A DNA stretch of 64,000 nucleotides from Bog-756 sp963753905 (GTDB taxonomy: Bacteria; Actinomycetota; Acidimicrobiia; Acidimicrobiales; RAAP-2). The stretch is taken from contig CAVWDZ010000001.1 of NCBI GenBank assembly GCA_963753905.1, forward strand, positions 2,418,001-2,482,000, written 5' to 3'. A program made the position numbers and the translations under genes. Shown piece by piece: positions 25,454 to 34,332 of this stretch. The notes beneath the pieces were generated by a model. The model was not told where the DNA came from and did not search any database. It saw only the letters and a list, made by a program, of their open reading frames with translations. The stretch's first letter is position 1. Every line of letters starts with the position of its first letter.

Positions 25454-26530
25454 GTGCCCAAGACCTACCGCGTCGTCGCCTGGAGCACCGGGAACGTCGG
25501 CCGGCACGCCATCGCCGGCATCGACGCACGCCCGGACCTCGAGTTGGTCGGCCTCTGGGTGTCCAACCGCGAGAAGGTCGGCAAGGACGCCGGGGTCCTC
25601 GCCGGTCTCGGCCGTACGCTCGGGGTGACCGCCACCGACGACGTCGATGCCCTGATCGCCCTCGCCCCGGACGCGGTGGTCCACACCGCAATGGCGGACG
25701 ACCGGTTGATGGAGGCCATCGAGGACATCCGAACACTCCTGCGGGCCGGCATCAACGTGGTGTCCTCGGGGCCGGTCTTCCTCCAGTACCCCTACGGCGT
25801 GGTCGACGACTCGCTCATCGCGCCGATCGAGGAAGCGGCGAGGGCCGGCGGGGCATCGCTCTTCGTCAACGGGGTGGACCCCGGGTTCGCCAACGACGCG
25901 CTGCCCTTGGTGCTGTCCGGGGTGTGCGAGCAGATCGACGAGGTGCGGGTCGCGGAGATCCTCAACTACGCGACCTACAACCAGGCCATGGTCCTCTACG
26001 ACATCATGGGGTTCGGCCGCCCGATGGACGAGGTGCCGATGATCCTCCGTCCCGGGGTGATGACCATGGCCTGGGGCAGTGTCGTGCGCCAGCTGGCCGC
26101 CGGGCTCGAGGTCGAGCTCGACGGTGACCTGCTCGAGTGGTACGAGCGGGTGCCTGCGCCAGAGACGTTCGAGATCGACGCCGGGACCATCGAAGAGGGC
26201 ACCGCTGCAGGGCTCCACTTCGAGCTGCGCGGCATGCGCGACGGCCGGGCGGTCATCGTCCTCGAGCACGTGACGCGTCTGCGAGACGACCTGGCGCCCG
26301 ACTGGCCCCAGCCCGCAGGACAGGGCTGCTACCGGGTGGTCCTGACCGGGGAGCCCACCTACACCGTCGACATGCAGCTGATGGGCCGGGACGGGGACCA
26401 CAACACCGGCGGTCTCAAGGCGACCGCCATGCGCCTGGTGAACGCCGTGCCCGCGGTGGTCGACGCGGCTCCGGGCCTGCTCACCGCTCTCGACCTCCCC
26501 CCGGTCTACGGGCGCGGCCTGGTCGTGTGA
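25454..26530 (+). CDS. DapB-like NAD(P)-dependent dehydrogenase
   Basis: A 358-residue protein with an N-terminal Rossmann domain (YRVVAWSTGNVGRHAIAGI) and a central NGVDPGFANDALPLVLSG segment, as in the dihydrodipicolinate reductase-like/2,4-diaminopentanoate dehydrogenase family. It probably reduces an imine or oxidises an amine with NAD(P)H. GTG at 25454 is preceded by AAAGGAG at 5-bases spacing, which fixes the start. It follows the SDR by 35 bases. Confidence 0.8.
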   Translation: MPKTYRVVAWSTGNVGRHAIAGIDARPDLELVGLWVSNREKVGKDAGVLAGLGRTLGVTATDDVDALIALAPDAVVHTAMADDRLMEAIEDIRTLLRAGINVVSSGPVFLQYPYGVVDDSLIAPIEEAARAGGASLFVNGVDPGFANDALPLVLSGVCEQIDEVRVAEILNYATYNQAMVLYDIMGFGRPMDEVPMILRPGVMTMAWGSVVRQLAAGLEVELDGDLLEWYERVPAPETFEIDAGTIEEGTAAGLHFELRGMRDGRAVIVLEHVTRLRDDLAPDWPQPAGQGCYRVVLTGEPTYTVDMQLMGRDGDHNTGGLKATAMRLVNAVPAVVDAAPGLLTALDLPPVYGRGLVV

Positions 26531-26598
26531 CGCGGGACCGGGGTCGTGCACCGGGCCGATAGGGTCCGATGCATGAAGCCCGCTGGGGGAGCGCCGCG

Positions 26599-28515
26599 AT
26601 GAGCATGCCCGGTCACGGCATGGGGATGGGCGGTGGTGGTGGCCAGTTCGGACCGGTCATGCGGTCGATGCGCCGCGACGACTCGGTCATCCAGCAGCAG
26701 GTCACCAAGGGTACCGCGCGGCGGATGATCCGCTTCGCGAGCCCCTACCGGCGCATCCTCGCCTGGTTCCTGGTGCTGGTCACCATCGAGGCCTTCATCG
26801 GGATCGTCAACCCGCTCATCTTCCGGTCGATCATCAACAATCTCACCGGTCATGATCCGGACAAGCGCTTCATCGTGACGCTGGCCCTCGTCGCTGCGGG
26901 TGTGTCCATCGTCGACACCGGACTCACCATCGGCATCCGCTACGTCTCGGCGAAGGTGGGCGAGGGCCTCATCTACGACATGCGCTCCCAGGTCTTCGAG
27001 CACATCCAGAAGATGCCGATCGCCTTCTTCACCCGCACCCAGACCGGAGCGCTCATCAGCCGGCTCAACAACGACGTGATCGGCGCGCAGCAGGCCTTCA
27101 CCGACACCTTGTCGTCCGTGGTCTCCAACCTGATCAGCGTCATCCTGGTCCTCATCGTGATGTTCATCCTCTCCTGGCAGATCACGCTCATCAGCCTGGT
27201 CATCCTGCCGATCTTCGTCCTGCCGGCCAAACGGGTGGGTCGGCGCCTGTCGGCCATCACGCGTGAGTCCTACGGCCTCAACGCGCAGATGAACAACACC
27301 ATGAACGAGCGCTTCAACGTGTCCGGGGCCCTGCTGGTCAAGCTCTTCGGCAGACCCTCCGAGGAGCGGGGCGCCTTCGAGAAGAAGGCCGGACGGGTGC
27401 GCGACATCGGGGTGACCCAGGCCATGTACGCCCGGTTCTTCATCGCCGCCCTCACCCTGACCGCGGCCCTGGCCACAGCTGTGGTCTACGGATGGGGCGG
27501 CGTCCAGGCCGTCGACGGGGCCCTCACCGTGGGCACGGTCGTCGCCCTCGCCTCCTACCTGACCCGGCTCTACGGACCGCTGACCCAGCTGTCCAACGTC
27601 CAGATCGACGTGATGACCGCCCTGGTCTCCTTCGACCGGGTCTTCGAGGTGCTCGACCTCCCACCGATGATCACCGACCGCCCCGGCGCCCGTCCGGTCC
27701 CCGCAGGGCCGACCACCGTCGAGTTCGATCACGTCGACTTCCGCTACCCGACCGCTGAGGAGGTCTCCCTGGCGTCCCTCGAGTCGGTGGCGGTGCTCGA
27801 CCCGTCGGTGTCCCACCAGGTGCTCTTCGACGTGAGCTTCGTGATCGAACCGGGCCAGATGGTGGCACTGGTCGGACCCTCGGGTGCCGGCAAGACCACC
27901 ATCAGCCACCTCCTCCCCCGCCTCTACGACGTGCAGTCCGGGGCGATCCGCATCAACGGGATGGACATCCGCGACGCCACGCTCGAATCGCTGGCCGCGA
28001 CCGTCGGGGTGGTGACCCAGGACGCACACCTCTTCCACGAGACGATCCGGGAGAACCTCCTCTATGCGCGGCCCGCCGCGACCCCGACCGAGCTCTCGGC
28101 CGCCCTCCAGGGGGCGCAGATCGCCGCCATGGTGGCGTCCCTGCCGGACGGGATGGACACGGTCGTCGGCGACCGCGGTTACCGCCTCTCCGGTGGCGAG
28201 AAGCAGCGCCTGGCCATCGCCCGCCTCCTGCTCAAGGCACCGGAGATCGTGGTCCTCGACGAGGCCACCGCCCACCTGGACAGCGAGTCGGAGGCGGCCG
28301 TCCAGATGGCGCTGGCCACCGCGCTCGAGGGGCGGACCTCGTTGGTCATCGCCCACCGGCTCTCGACGGTGCGCGAGGCGGACCTCATCCTGGTGCTCGA
28401 CCAGGGACGCATCGTCGAGCGGGGCCGGCACGACGAGCTCCTGGCCAAGGGCGGGCAGTATGCCGAGCTCTACCGGATCCAGTTCGAGGGCCAGGACCCG
28501 GACCGGGTGGCCTGA
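26599..28515 (+). CDS. ABC exporter, fused permease and ATPase
   Basis: A 638-residue half-transporter. The membrane domain, about residues 30-320, has six helices (for example ILAWFLVLVTIEAFIGIVNP and LISVILVLIVMFILSWQITL). The ATPase has Walker A GPSGAGKTT, signature LSGGEKQRLA and Walker B IVVLDEATAH. It would work as a homodimer exporting lipids, peptides or drugs. ATG 26599 has a GGGGGAG site 8 bases upstream; an earlier ATG at 26569 is less likely. A Met/Gly-rich N-terminus (MPGHGMGMGGGGG) could bind metal, which is speculative. Confidence 0.88.
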   Translation: MSMPGHGMGMGGGGGQFGPVMRSMRRDDSVIQQQVTKGTARRMIRFASPYRRILAWFLVLVTIEAFIGIVNPLIFRSIINNLTGHDPDKRFIVTLALVAAGVSIVDTGLTIGIRYVSAKVGEGLIYDMRSQVFEHIQKMPIAFFTRTQTGALISRLNNDVIGAQQAFTDTLSSVVSNLISVILVLIVMFILSWQITLISLVILPIFVLPAKRVGRRLSAITRESYGLNAQMNNTMNERFNVSGALLVKLFGRPSEERGAFEKKAGRVRDIGVTQAMYARFFIAALTLTAALATAVVYGWGGVQAVDGALTVGTVVALASYLTRLYGPLTQLSNVQIDVMTALVSFDRVFEVLDLPPMITDRPGARPVPAGPTTVEFDHVDFRYPTAEEVSLASLESVAVLDPSVSHQVLFDVSFVIEPGQMVALVGPSGAGKTTISHLLPRLYDVQSGAIRINGMDIRDATLESLAATVGVVTQDAHLFHETIRENLLYARPAATPTELSAALQGAQIAAMVASLPDGMDTVVGDRGYRLSGGEKQRLAIARLLLKAPEIVVLDEATAHLDSESEAAVQMALATALEGRTSLVIAHRLSTVREADLILVLDQGRIVERGRHDELLAKGGQYAELYRIQFEGQDPDRVA

Positions 28516-28516
28516 G

Positions 28517-29008
28517 GTGACCGCAGCGGGCGGGCGCGCGGCCGGATCGTCGTTCGAGGTCAGGCCCGTCGGGTGGGTGCACAGCACCCGGGTGGCGGCG
28601 GTCGACGACGACTGGGACGGGACAGCTGCCCGCATCGATCTCGATCCCGGCTTGCTCGACCCCTCGGCGACCGAGGGGCTCGACGGGTTCTCCCACGTCG
28701 AGGTGGTGTTCCTCTTCGATCGGGTGGACGAGGCCGACGTGTGCCGGGGCGCGCGCCACCCGCGGGGGCGGGTCGAGTGGCCACGGGTGGGCATCCTCGC
28801 CCAACGGGCCAAGGACCGGCCCAACCGGATCGGCACCACCGTCTGCCGGCTGCTGGCCGTCGGCCCGACCTCGATCGAGGTCGAAGGCCTCGATGCCATC
28901 GACGGCACCCCGGTGCTCGACGTGAAGCCGTTCTTCACCGAGTTCGGGGCGCGCGGACCGGTGCGCCAACCGACGTGGGCCAGCGAGCTCATGTCGGGCT
29001 ACTGGTAG
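28517..29008 (+). CDS. trmO: TrmO-family tRNA (t6A37) methyltransferase
   Basis: A 163-residue single-domain TsaA/TrmO protein. RPVGWVHSTR, FSHVEVVFLFDRV, GILAQRAKDRPNRIGTTVCR and VEGLDAIDGTPVLDVKPFF are the family blocks. TrmO uses SAM to methylate N6-threonylcarbamoyladenosine at tRNA position 37. The GTG start lies one base after the ABC gene stop, so both are likely cotranslated. Confidence 0.85.
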   Translation: MTAAGGRAAGSSFEVRPVGWVHSTRVAAVDDDWDGTAARIDLDPGLLDPSATEGLDGFSHVEVVFLFDRVDEADVCRGARHPRGRVEWPRVGILAQRAKDRPNRIGTTVCRLLAVGPTSIEVEGLDAIDGTPVLDVKPFFTEFGARGPVRQPTWASELMSGYW

Positions 29009-29012
29009 CACA

Positions 29013-29033
29013 GCGCGCCGCAGGGCGGCGCGC
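29013..29033 (+). terminator. hairpin after trmO
   Basis: GCGCGCCG (29013-29020) pairs with CGGCGCGC (29026-29033) around a 5-base loop, five bases after the trmO stop. No U-tract follows, as is common in high-GC genomes. Confidence 0.5.
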
Positions 29034-29070
29034 GTGGCCGCGCGTTGTCGCCCGCGGGACCGCGCCGCGG

Positions 29071-29247
29071 TCAGGCGGCCTCGCCCACGCAGAAGGACTC
29101 GCCCTTGTCGTGCGAATCACCGGGGTCGATGCCGTGGTCCGGTGTCCAGGATGCGATCCGGTCGTGGTGGTCGCGCACGACCCGCTCGGCGCGGGTGGGC
29201 TCTTGTGTTTCGGACGCGGCACGCTGCGCGTCATTGTGAGTGGTCAT
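29071..29247 (-). CDS. small hydrophilic protein, unknown
   Basis: A 58-residue charged protein (MTTHNDAQRAASETQEPTRA at the start). ATG 29247 is preceded by GAAGAGAG at 8-10 bases. Composition is rich in Asp, His and Glu with no hydrophobic core, suggesting a disordered protein. No family recognised; coding status rests on the ribosome binding site and clean frame. Confidence 0.45.
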   Translation of the reverse strand: MTTHNDAQRAASETQEPTRAERVVRDHHDRIASWTPDHGIDPGDSHDKGESFCVGEAA

Positions 29248-29671
29248 GTCGGGCTCTCTTCCAGTCAGTCGCGTGGCGGGCCCCGAACGAACAAAGGAGC
29301 CGCCTCGTGTGAAGCGACTCCCCGACGGTTCCGGACCTGTGACTGTCCGGTCAATCCGTCGAGAGCGCCTCCCGAACCGCCTTGGCACTCGAGGCCAGGG
29401 CGTCCTTGCTACACGCCGTCGATACGCCGGCGATGGATACCGCCATCGAGGAGTCGTCGGGGTCGGTCTCCGCCGGGGCGGTGCCCCCTGCCTCCACCAT
29501 GGCGAGGGGGTGGCTCCGGGATGCCGGTCGAGGGTGTCCCGCTGCCTCCATGGACCCACAGCATAGCGTGCCCCCGCGGCGCGCACGCGCAACCTCGGCT
29601 GCCCGGACGCCCGCCGCCGGGCCGGTGCCCCGGCGGACGCGTCCCGTCCGGTCCGGTCAGGGGCGGAGCCG
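29248..29671. other. region with at most a doubtful small ORF
   Basis: About 420 bases. A minus-strand frame at 29351-29551 (66 codons, ending SSAKAVREALSTD) could be a small gene, but it has no ribosome binding site or recognisable feature. A plus-strand GTG at 29309 follows AAAGGAG, yet its product is Arg-rich and unlike a protein. Confidence 0.35.
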
Positions 29672-30259
29672 CTACACCCTGGCCAGGCGGCGCAGCTGGA
29701 CGGCGAGCACCAACTCCAGGAGGGCATAGACGATGAGCCAGATGCCGATGATCACCCCGAAGGCGGTGAGGGTCAGGTGCGGCCAGACCAGGGTCACGAT
29801 CCCGGCGGCGAAGGCGATCAGACCCAGGCCGATCCGGAAGAGCCGTGTCTCCGACCCGTGGTCGGTGTAGGCGGTGAAGAACTCGATGATCCCGCCGACG
29901 ACCCAGAACAGACCGAGCAGGAAGGCCAGGGTGGTCACCGTCTGCTCGGTGTGGCGCAGGAACAGGATGCCGATGATCACCGACAGCAGGCCGAGGACGG
30001 CCACCATCCACCGGGTGCCGGCGGTGTCCTCGTCGTCGGCGATGGCCGTCACGATCCGGAAGAGCCCGGCCACGAAGAGCCAGATCCCGATGACGATGGC
30101 CACGAAGGTGATGGTGTCCTTGGGGCGCGTCACCACCAGGACGCCCACCACGAGGGTCACCAGGCCGAAGAAGAGGACCCAGCCCCACGACCTGCCGATG
30201 AGCCGGAGGACGTCCCGGTCCTCGGAGCTCAGGCTCTCAGCCACCGTGTCCTTCGCCAT
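29672..30259 (-). CDS. HdeD-like DUF308 membrane protein
   Basis: A 195-residue integral membrane protein with six predicted helices in three similar pairs (for example WVLFFGLVTLVVGVLVV, FVAIVIGIWLFVAGLFRIVT, FGVIIGIWLIVYALLELVLA). This is the HdeD/DUF308 architecture, linked to acid tolerance in enterics; its role in actinobacteria is unclear. ATG 30259 with GGGGAGG just upstream was preferred over the earlier start at 30316. Confidence 0.82.
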   Translation of the reverse strand: MAKDTVAESLSSEDRDVLRLIGRSWGWVLFFGLVTLVVGVLVVTRPKDTITFVAIVIGIWLFVAGLFRIVTAIADDEDTAGTRWMVAVLGLLSVIIGILFLRHTEQTVTTLAFLLGLFWVVGGIIEFFTAYTDHGSETRLFRIGLGLIAFAAGIVTLVWPHLTLTAFGVIIGIWLIVYALLELVLAVQLRRLARV

Positions 30260-30346
30260 GTCGACCTCCCCGCTCGAGGCCCGGCCACCAGGGCCGGCGC
30301 CGTCATCAGCCACCATAGGACCCCGGTGACCTGCGATCGCGGAGGG

Positions 30347-31237
30347 TCAGCGGGTGGCGGCCTCCGCGACGAGCTGCTCGCTGACCGACCAGAGGCGGGC
30401 CGCGGCCTCGGTGTCGCGGGCGTTGGCCGAGGGAGTCTTCTGCTTGCACCGTGCGAAGTAGAGACCGGTCAGATCGGCCACCTCGGGTGAGGACGCAAGG
30501 TAGATCGAGGTGCGCGCGCCCTGCTCGGGGGTCAGGCTGAACGGCTTGATGAGCTTGATCCCCAAGGTGAAGAGCCCGTGGGTGTCGCCATCGCGCGCGT
30601 AGCCGGACGCCACTGAGCCGGGGTGGAGGGAGTTGGCGGTGACCCCGGTCCCCGCCAGGCGCTTCGCCAGCTCGGTCGTGAAGAGGATGTTGGCCAGCTT
30701 GGAGCGCCCGTAGACCTCCATCGGCCGGTAGGAGTGCTCGGCCATCAGGTCGTCGAAGCGCATCCCTCGTCGGGCGAAGGTATGGGCGGTCGATGCGACG
30801 TTGACGATGCGTGCCGGTGCCGAGGCGATCAGTCGCTCGGTCAGGAGCTCGGTGAGGAGGAACGGCCCGAGGTGGTTGATCTGGAAGGTCGCCTCGTACC
30901 CGTCGGTCGTGAGCGTCCGGTCGGACAGGATGAGGCCGGCGTTGTTGACGAGGACGTCGATCCGGTCGCAGCGGTCGAGGAGCTCCGCCGCACCGGCCCG
31001 CACGGCCGCGAGGTCGGCGAGGTCGAAGACGGCGAGCTCGACCCGGTCCGATCCGCTCGCCGACGCGATGTCGGCCACCGCCGCCTTCCCCCGGGCCTCC
31101 GACCGGGCCGTGATCAGGGTGCGGGCGCCGGCACCGGCGAGCGCCACCGCGGTGGCCTTCCCGATGCCGGAGTTGCCGCCGGTGATGATGACGGTCTTGC
31201 CGTCCATGGATGGGACGAGCGGCGCTGCTGGGCTCAT
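30347..31237 (-). CDS. retinol dehydrogenase-like SDR
   Basis: A 296-residue SDR with VIITGGNSGIGKATAVALAG, NNAG in VLVNNAGLIL, catalytic Ser in NVASTAH and Tyr-x3-Lys in VYGRSKLAN. The extended C-terminal part (GLYFARCKQKTPSANARDTE) matches WW-oxidoreductase/retinol dehydrogenase-like SDRs. ATG 31237 follows AGGA. It lies 54 bases after the P450 gene and probably shares its transcript. Confidence 0.85.
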   Translation of the reverse strand: MSPAAPLVPSMDGKTVIITGGNSGIGKATAVALAGAGARTLITARSEARGKAAVADIASASGSDRVELAVFDLADLAAVRAGAAELLDRCDRIDVLVNNAGLILSDRTLTTDGYEATFQINHLGPFLLTELLTERLIASAPARIVNVASTAHTFARRGMRFDDLMAEHSYRPMEVYGRSKLANILFTTELAKRLAGTGVTANSLHPGSVASGYARDGDTHGLFTLGIKLIKPFSLTPEQGARTSIYLASSPEVADLTGLYFARCKQKTPSANARDTEAAARLWSVSEQLVAEAATR

Positions 31238-31291
31238 TCGTTGTCCTGTCGGTCGGGCGGCGCGCCCGGCCACCGGGCGCTGGGCCGGACC

Positions 31292-32548
31292 TTATTGCGT
31301 CGGGGCCGCGGGTGCAGCGCCCGCCCCGGGCGCGACGGTGAAGGCGAGCGGCAGCGACGCCGGCCCCCAGATCCCGAACGTCGGGGGCTTCCACTCGACC
31401 GGACCGTCCAACCGCACCGTGGCGAGCCGTCGGGCAAGGACGAGGAGCGCCTCCTCGAGCTCGGCCCGGGCGAGCGCCGCCCCGAGGCAGCGGTGGATGC
31501 CCGACCCGAAGGTGAGCTGCTCGGTCGAGCGCTCGATCTCCAGGTCGAAGACATCCGGGCCGGAGAATTCGGCGGGGTCGCGGTTCGAGGCCGCGAGGTG
31601 GGTGACCACGATGGTCCCCTGTGGGAACAGCACGTCGCGGTACTCGATGTCGCAGCTGGCCACGCGCACCGTCGCCCGCACCGCGCCGAGGTACCGCATG
31701 GTCTCCTCGACCGCCCGGGGAGCCAGTTCCTCCGGCGCCGAGGCGAGCAGCGCCCACTGGTCGGGGTGCCGGGCGAAGAGAGCCATCGCACAACCCAGTT
31801 GGTTCCTCGTCGTGTCTGTCCCGGCCATGAGGACCGCCTCTGCCAGCATGCAGAGCTCGTCGCTCGAGAGCCGGTCGCCTCCCTCCTCGACCGCGATGAG
31901 GTCGGAGAGCAGGTCCGGGCCGGGAGCGGACCGCCGGTCCTCGATGAGCGCCGTCATGTAGGCCTCGAGCTCGCGCGACGCCCGTTCGACCGCGGACTGA
32001 TCCTCCCCCAGGTTGCCGTTGAAGATCTTGAAGATGTCGGTCGCCCACCGGCTGAAGCGGCGCCAGTCCTCCTCGGGGGCGCCGAGCACCTCGCAGATGA
32101 TCGGGATCGGGTACGGCTCGCAGATGTCGGCGACGAATTCGCACCGACCCGCCGCGACGCAGGGCTCGAGCAGCGCGGCGACCACCCGTCGCATGGTCGG
32201 CCGGTGCCGGTGGGCCGCGGCCGGGGTGAACGCAGGCGAGACCAGACGGCGGAGCCGGGTGTGCTCCTCGCCCTCGGTGGCGAGGATCGACCGTCGCCGG
32301 TTGGCCAGGTAGTCGTCCGGGGAGGCCCCGCTCATCTCGGGGATGAGCGCGAGCGCGTTGTGGAAGCGGCGGTCGCGCAGGATGGCCACCGCGTCGTGGT
32401 AGCGGAGCACCGCCACTCCCATGTCGCTGCGGACCACCCAGTGGTCGGCGGCGAGGGCGGCCGCCACCGCTGTCGCCTCGTCCCGGGGCAGGCCCTCGGT
32501 GTCCAGGAGCGGGAGCTCGAGGTCTCCCACCGTCGGCACTGCGCCCAT
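31292..32548 (-). CDS. cytochrome P450
   Basis: A 418-residue soluble bacterial P450. The oxygen-activating I-helix motif is AGTDTT (242-247), ExxR is ETMR (282-285), and the heme loop is FGSGIHRCLG with axial Cys354. All key residues are present. Substrate unknown; similar CYPs in actinobacteria oxidise sterols, terpenes or fatty acids. ATG 32548 has GAGGAG 7 bases upstream. The [3Fe-4S] ferredoxin at 18159 is the only ferredoxin seen in this window. Confidence 0.92.
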   Translation of the reverse strand: MGAVPTVGDLELPLLDTEGLPRDEATAVAAALAADHWVVRSDMGVAVLRYHDAVAILRDRRFHNALALIPEMSGASPDDYLANRRRSILATEGEEHTRLRRLVSPAFTPAAAHRHRPTMRRVVAALLEPCVAAGRCEFVADICEPYPIPIICEVLGAPEEDWRRFSRWATDIFKIFNGNLGEDQSAVERASRELEAYMTALIEDRRSAPGPDLLSDLIAVEEGGDRLSSDELCMLAEAVLMAGTDTTRNQLGCAMALFARHPDQWALLASAPEELAPRAVEETMRYLGAVRATVRVASCDIEYRDVLFPQGTIVVTHLAASNRDPAEFSGPDVFDLEIERSTEQLTFGSGIHRCLGAALARAELEEALLVLARRLATVRLDGPVEWKPPTFGIWGPASLPLAFTVAPGAGAAPAAPTQ

Positions 32549-32626
32549 CACCCACTCCTCGCGCCGGCCCGGCCGATCACCCGCCACAGTAGCGGCGGCG
32601 CGGCCTGCAGGAGTTGGACGGACCCC

Positions 32627-33598
32627 TCAGGCGCCGCCCTGGGGCCGCACCAGGGGACCCCCCTGGGGAGCGGTCGCCCCGGCGACGGAACCCGGAGCCG
32701 TGGGCGCTGCGCCCTCGGGACCGGCACCGGCGGCTCCGGCACCATCTCGATGCGTGCCGTGCCCGCGCGGCGACCGGTGCCCCATGATCAGGAAGATGAT
32801 CGAGGAGGTGGAGACGAAGCCGACCCAGACGATCGCCTGCAGGACCGTCGGTTGGTCGGCATAGCCGAGAAGACTGTGGAAGACGTCCCCGAGGGAGCTG
32901 CTCTCACTCAGGAATCCGGAGGTGTTCCACAGCGTGTGGTCGAGGAACGGGAGCCAGCCCAGCTGCTGCATGTTCTCGACAGCGTCGGCAAGGAGCCCTG
33001 CGGCGAAGACCATCAGGACGATGCCGAGGACCCGGAAGAACAGCCCGAGGTTGAGCCGGCGGCCGAGGCGGAAGATGGCGAACGCGATGCCGAGGGCCAC
33101 CGCGAGGCCGAGGATGGCGCCGAGGAGCAGGCTGCGCCCGTGCGCGTGCGTCGCGGCCTGGCCGGACGAGGCGAAGACGATGGCCAGGGTGAAGACCATC
33201 GTCTCGAGGCCTTCGCGCCCGACCGCCTGGAAGGAGAGCGCGGCCAGACCGAAGCGGGCCCGCCCGTTGAGGGCCGCCTCCGATCGGCGCTCGAGATCCG
33301 CGGAGAGGGTGCGGCTGTGGCCCTGCATCCAGAAGGTCATGTAGGTGAGGACACCGGCGGCGACCAGGTAGGTGATCGTCTCGAAGACGGTCTGCACCGT
33401 CGAGCCCTCGTACTGCTTGATCACGAGGTAGGCCGCCACCCCCCCGCCGAGGACCAGCACCAGGGCCGCGGCCACCCCGAGGAACACGTCCCGGAAGTGC
33501 TGCCGCTGCCCGATCCGGTCGAGGTAGGCGAGCAGGATGGCCACGATCATGCTGGCCTCGATCCCCTCACGGAGGAAGATCACGAAGGTTGGGATCAT
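32627..33598 (-). CDS. efeU: FTR1/EfeU-type iron permease
   Basis: A 323-residue membrane protein with seven or so helices. It carries the two iron-transport signatures of the family, REGIEAS near the start and REGLETM near residue 130. The C-terminal 50 residues are Pro/Gly/Ala-rich and probably disordered. It would import ferrous or ferric iron. The usual partners EfeO and EfeB are not adjacent. ATG 33598 was chosen; a TTG at 33616 would add 6 residues. An IdeR-like box lies just upstream. Confidence 0.88.
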   Translation of the reverse strand: MIPTFVIFLREGIEASMIVAILLAYLDRIGQRQHFRDVFLGVAAALVLVLGGGVAAYLVIKQYEGSTVQTVFETITYLVAAGVLTYMTFWMQGHSRTLSADLERRSEAALNGRARFGLAALSFQAVGREGLETMVFTLAIVFASSGQAATHAHGRSLLLGAILGLAVALGIAFAIFRLGRRLNLGLFFRVLGIVLMVFAAGLLADAVENMQQLGWLPFLDHTLWNTSGFLSESSSLGDVFHSLLGYADQPTVLQAIVWVGFVSTSSIIFLIMGHRSPRGHGTHRDGAGAAGAGPEGAAPTAPGSVAGATAPQGGPLVRPQGGA

Positions 33599-33636
33599 CG
33601 GGCCACCGATCGGCAAGGGAAGACGTCGTTCAGATA

Positions 33637-33650
33637 TTAGGTAAGCCTAA
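33637..33650. promoter_or_regulatory. IdeR/DtxR iron box
   Basis: TTAGGTAAGCCTAA matches the core of the IdeR/DtxR consensus (TTAGG-n4-CCTAA). It is 39 bases before the iron permease start, so an iron-loaded repressor would shut off iron uptake when iron is plentiful. Confidence 0.75.
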
Positions 33651-33713
33651 ATCTGGCCCGCATGTCAACCCTGGGCCCGGACCGGCGTTCGCCGGCCGGG
33701 GATCCCGCCCCGG

Positions 33714-34265
33714 TCAGCCCACCTTTCGCAACGTGTTGTGGTCGGTGTGGGCCAGCAGGTCTGGGAATTCGGTCATCCGGAGCATGGTGGACTCGGCGTA
33801 GGACCAGTTCCCGTCCCCGATGGTCACGGTGACCTCGTAGCTCACCGAGCTCGCGTTGGAGGTCAGGTACCGCCCCTCGCCGATCGGGTACTGGTCGTGG
33901 CCGAGTGCCGCGGTGAGGGTGAACTCGGTCGCGTCGGCCGGGGCGTTGCCGCCGGCCAGGACCGTGATCCCCCGTGGCACCGCGAAGGCGCGCAGGATCT
34001 CTCCGGTGGCGCCGTCCCAGAGCCAGTAGCCGACCTCGGTGTGGAAGGGGTTCTCCTCGTCGCCCCTCCACATGGCGGTCCGGTAGTCGAGCCCGTAGAG
34101 GTGCTGGTTGCCATTGTCGACCGGTCCGAAGGGCTTGAATGTCAGCTTCTCGAGGTAGGGGGTGGCCAGGACCGTGCCCTTCGCGTGCGAGAAGGCCGAG
34201 TCCAGGCCTCCCTCGCCCTCCCACTCACCAATCAACGCTTCGAGGGGACCCCATTCGTTCGGCAT
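33714..34265 (-). CDS. nitrobindin (heme-binding FABP-like)
   Basis: A 183-residue beta-barrel of the nitrobindin/DUF1794 family. GEWEGEG near the start and a C-terminal LLAHTDHNTLRKV carry the family pattern, with the heme-ligand His near the end. Nitrobindins bind ferric heme and react with nitric oxide or peroxynitrite. ATG 34265 with GGAG upstream is preferred over the ATG at 34277, whose ribosome binding site would be too close. Confidence 0.85.
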   Translation of the reverse strand: MPNEWGPLEALIGEWEGEGGLDSAFSHAKGTVLATPYLEKLTFKPFGPVDNGNQHLYGLDYRTAMWRGDEENPFHTEVGYWLWDGATGEILRAFAVPRGITVLAGGNAPADATEFTLTAALGHDQYPIGEGRYLTSNASSVSYEVTVTIGDGNWSYAESTMLRMTEFPDLLAHTDHNTLRKVG

Positions 34266-34332
34266 GCTCGTCTCCATCCTTCCGGTGATCGGCTGAGCCG
34301 AGCCTACCGGGCACGACCGGCCGACCCGCGGC

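Noticed and set aside
26506..28992. An 828-codon minus-strand open frame
   Set aside because: Antisense to the ABC exporter and trmO, which carry all family motifs; the product is His/Asp/Gly-rich and featureless.
30623..33640. A 1005-codon plus-strand open frame
   Set aside because: It is antisense to an SDR, a P450 and an iron permease that all have intact catalytic motifs. The translation is Gly/Arg/Glu-rich with no domains; it results from high GC.
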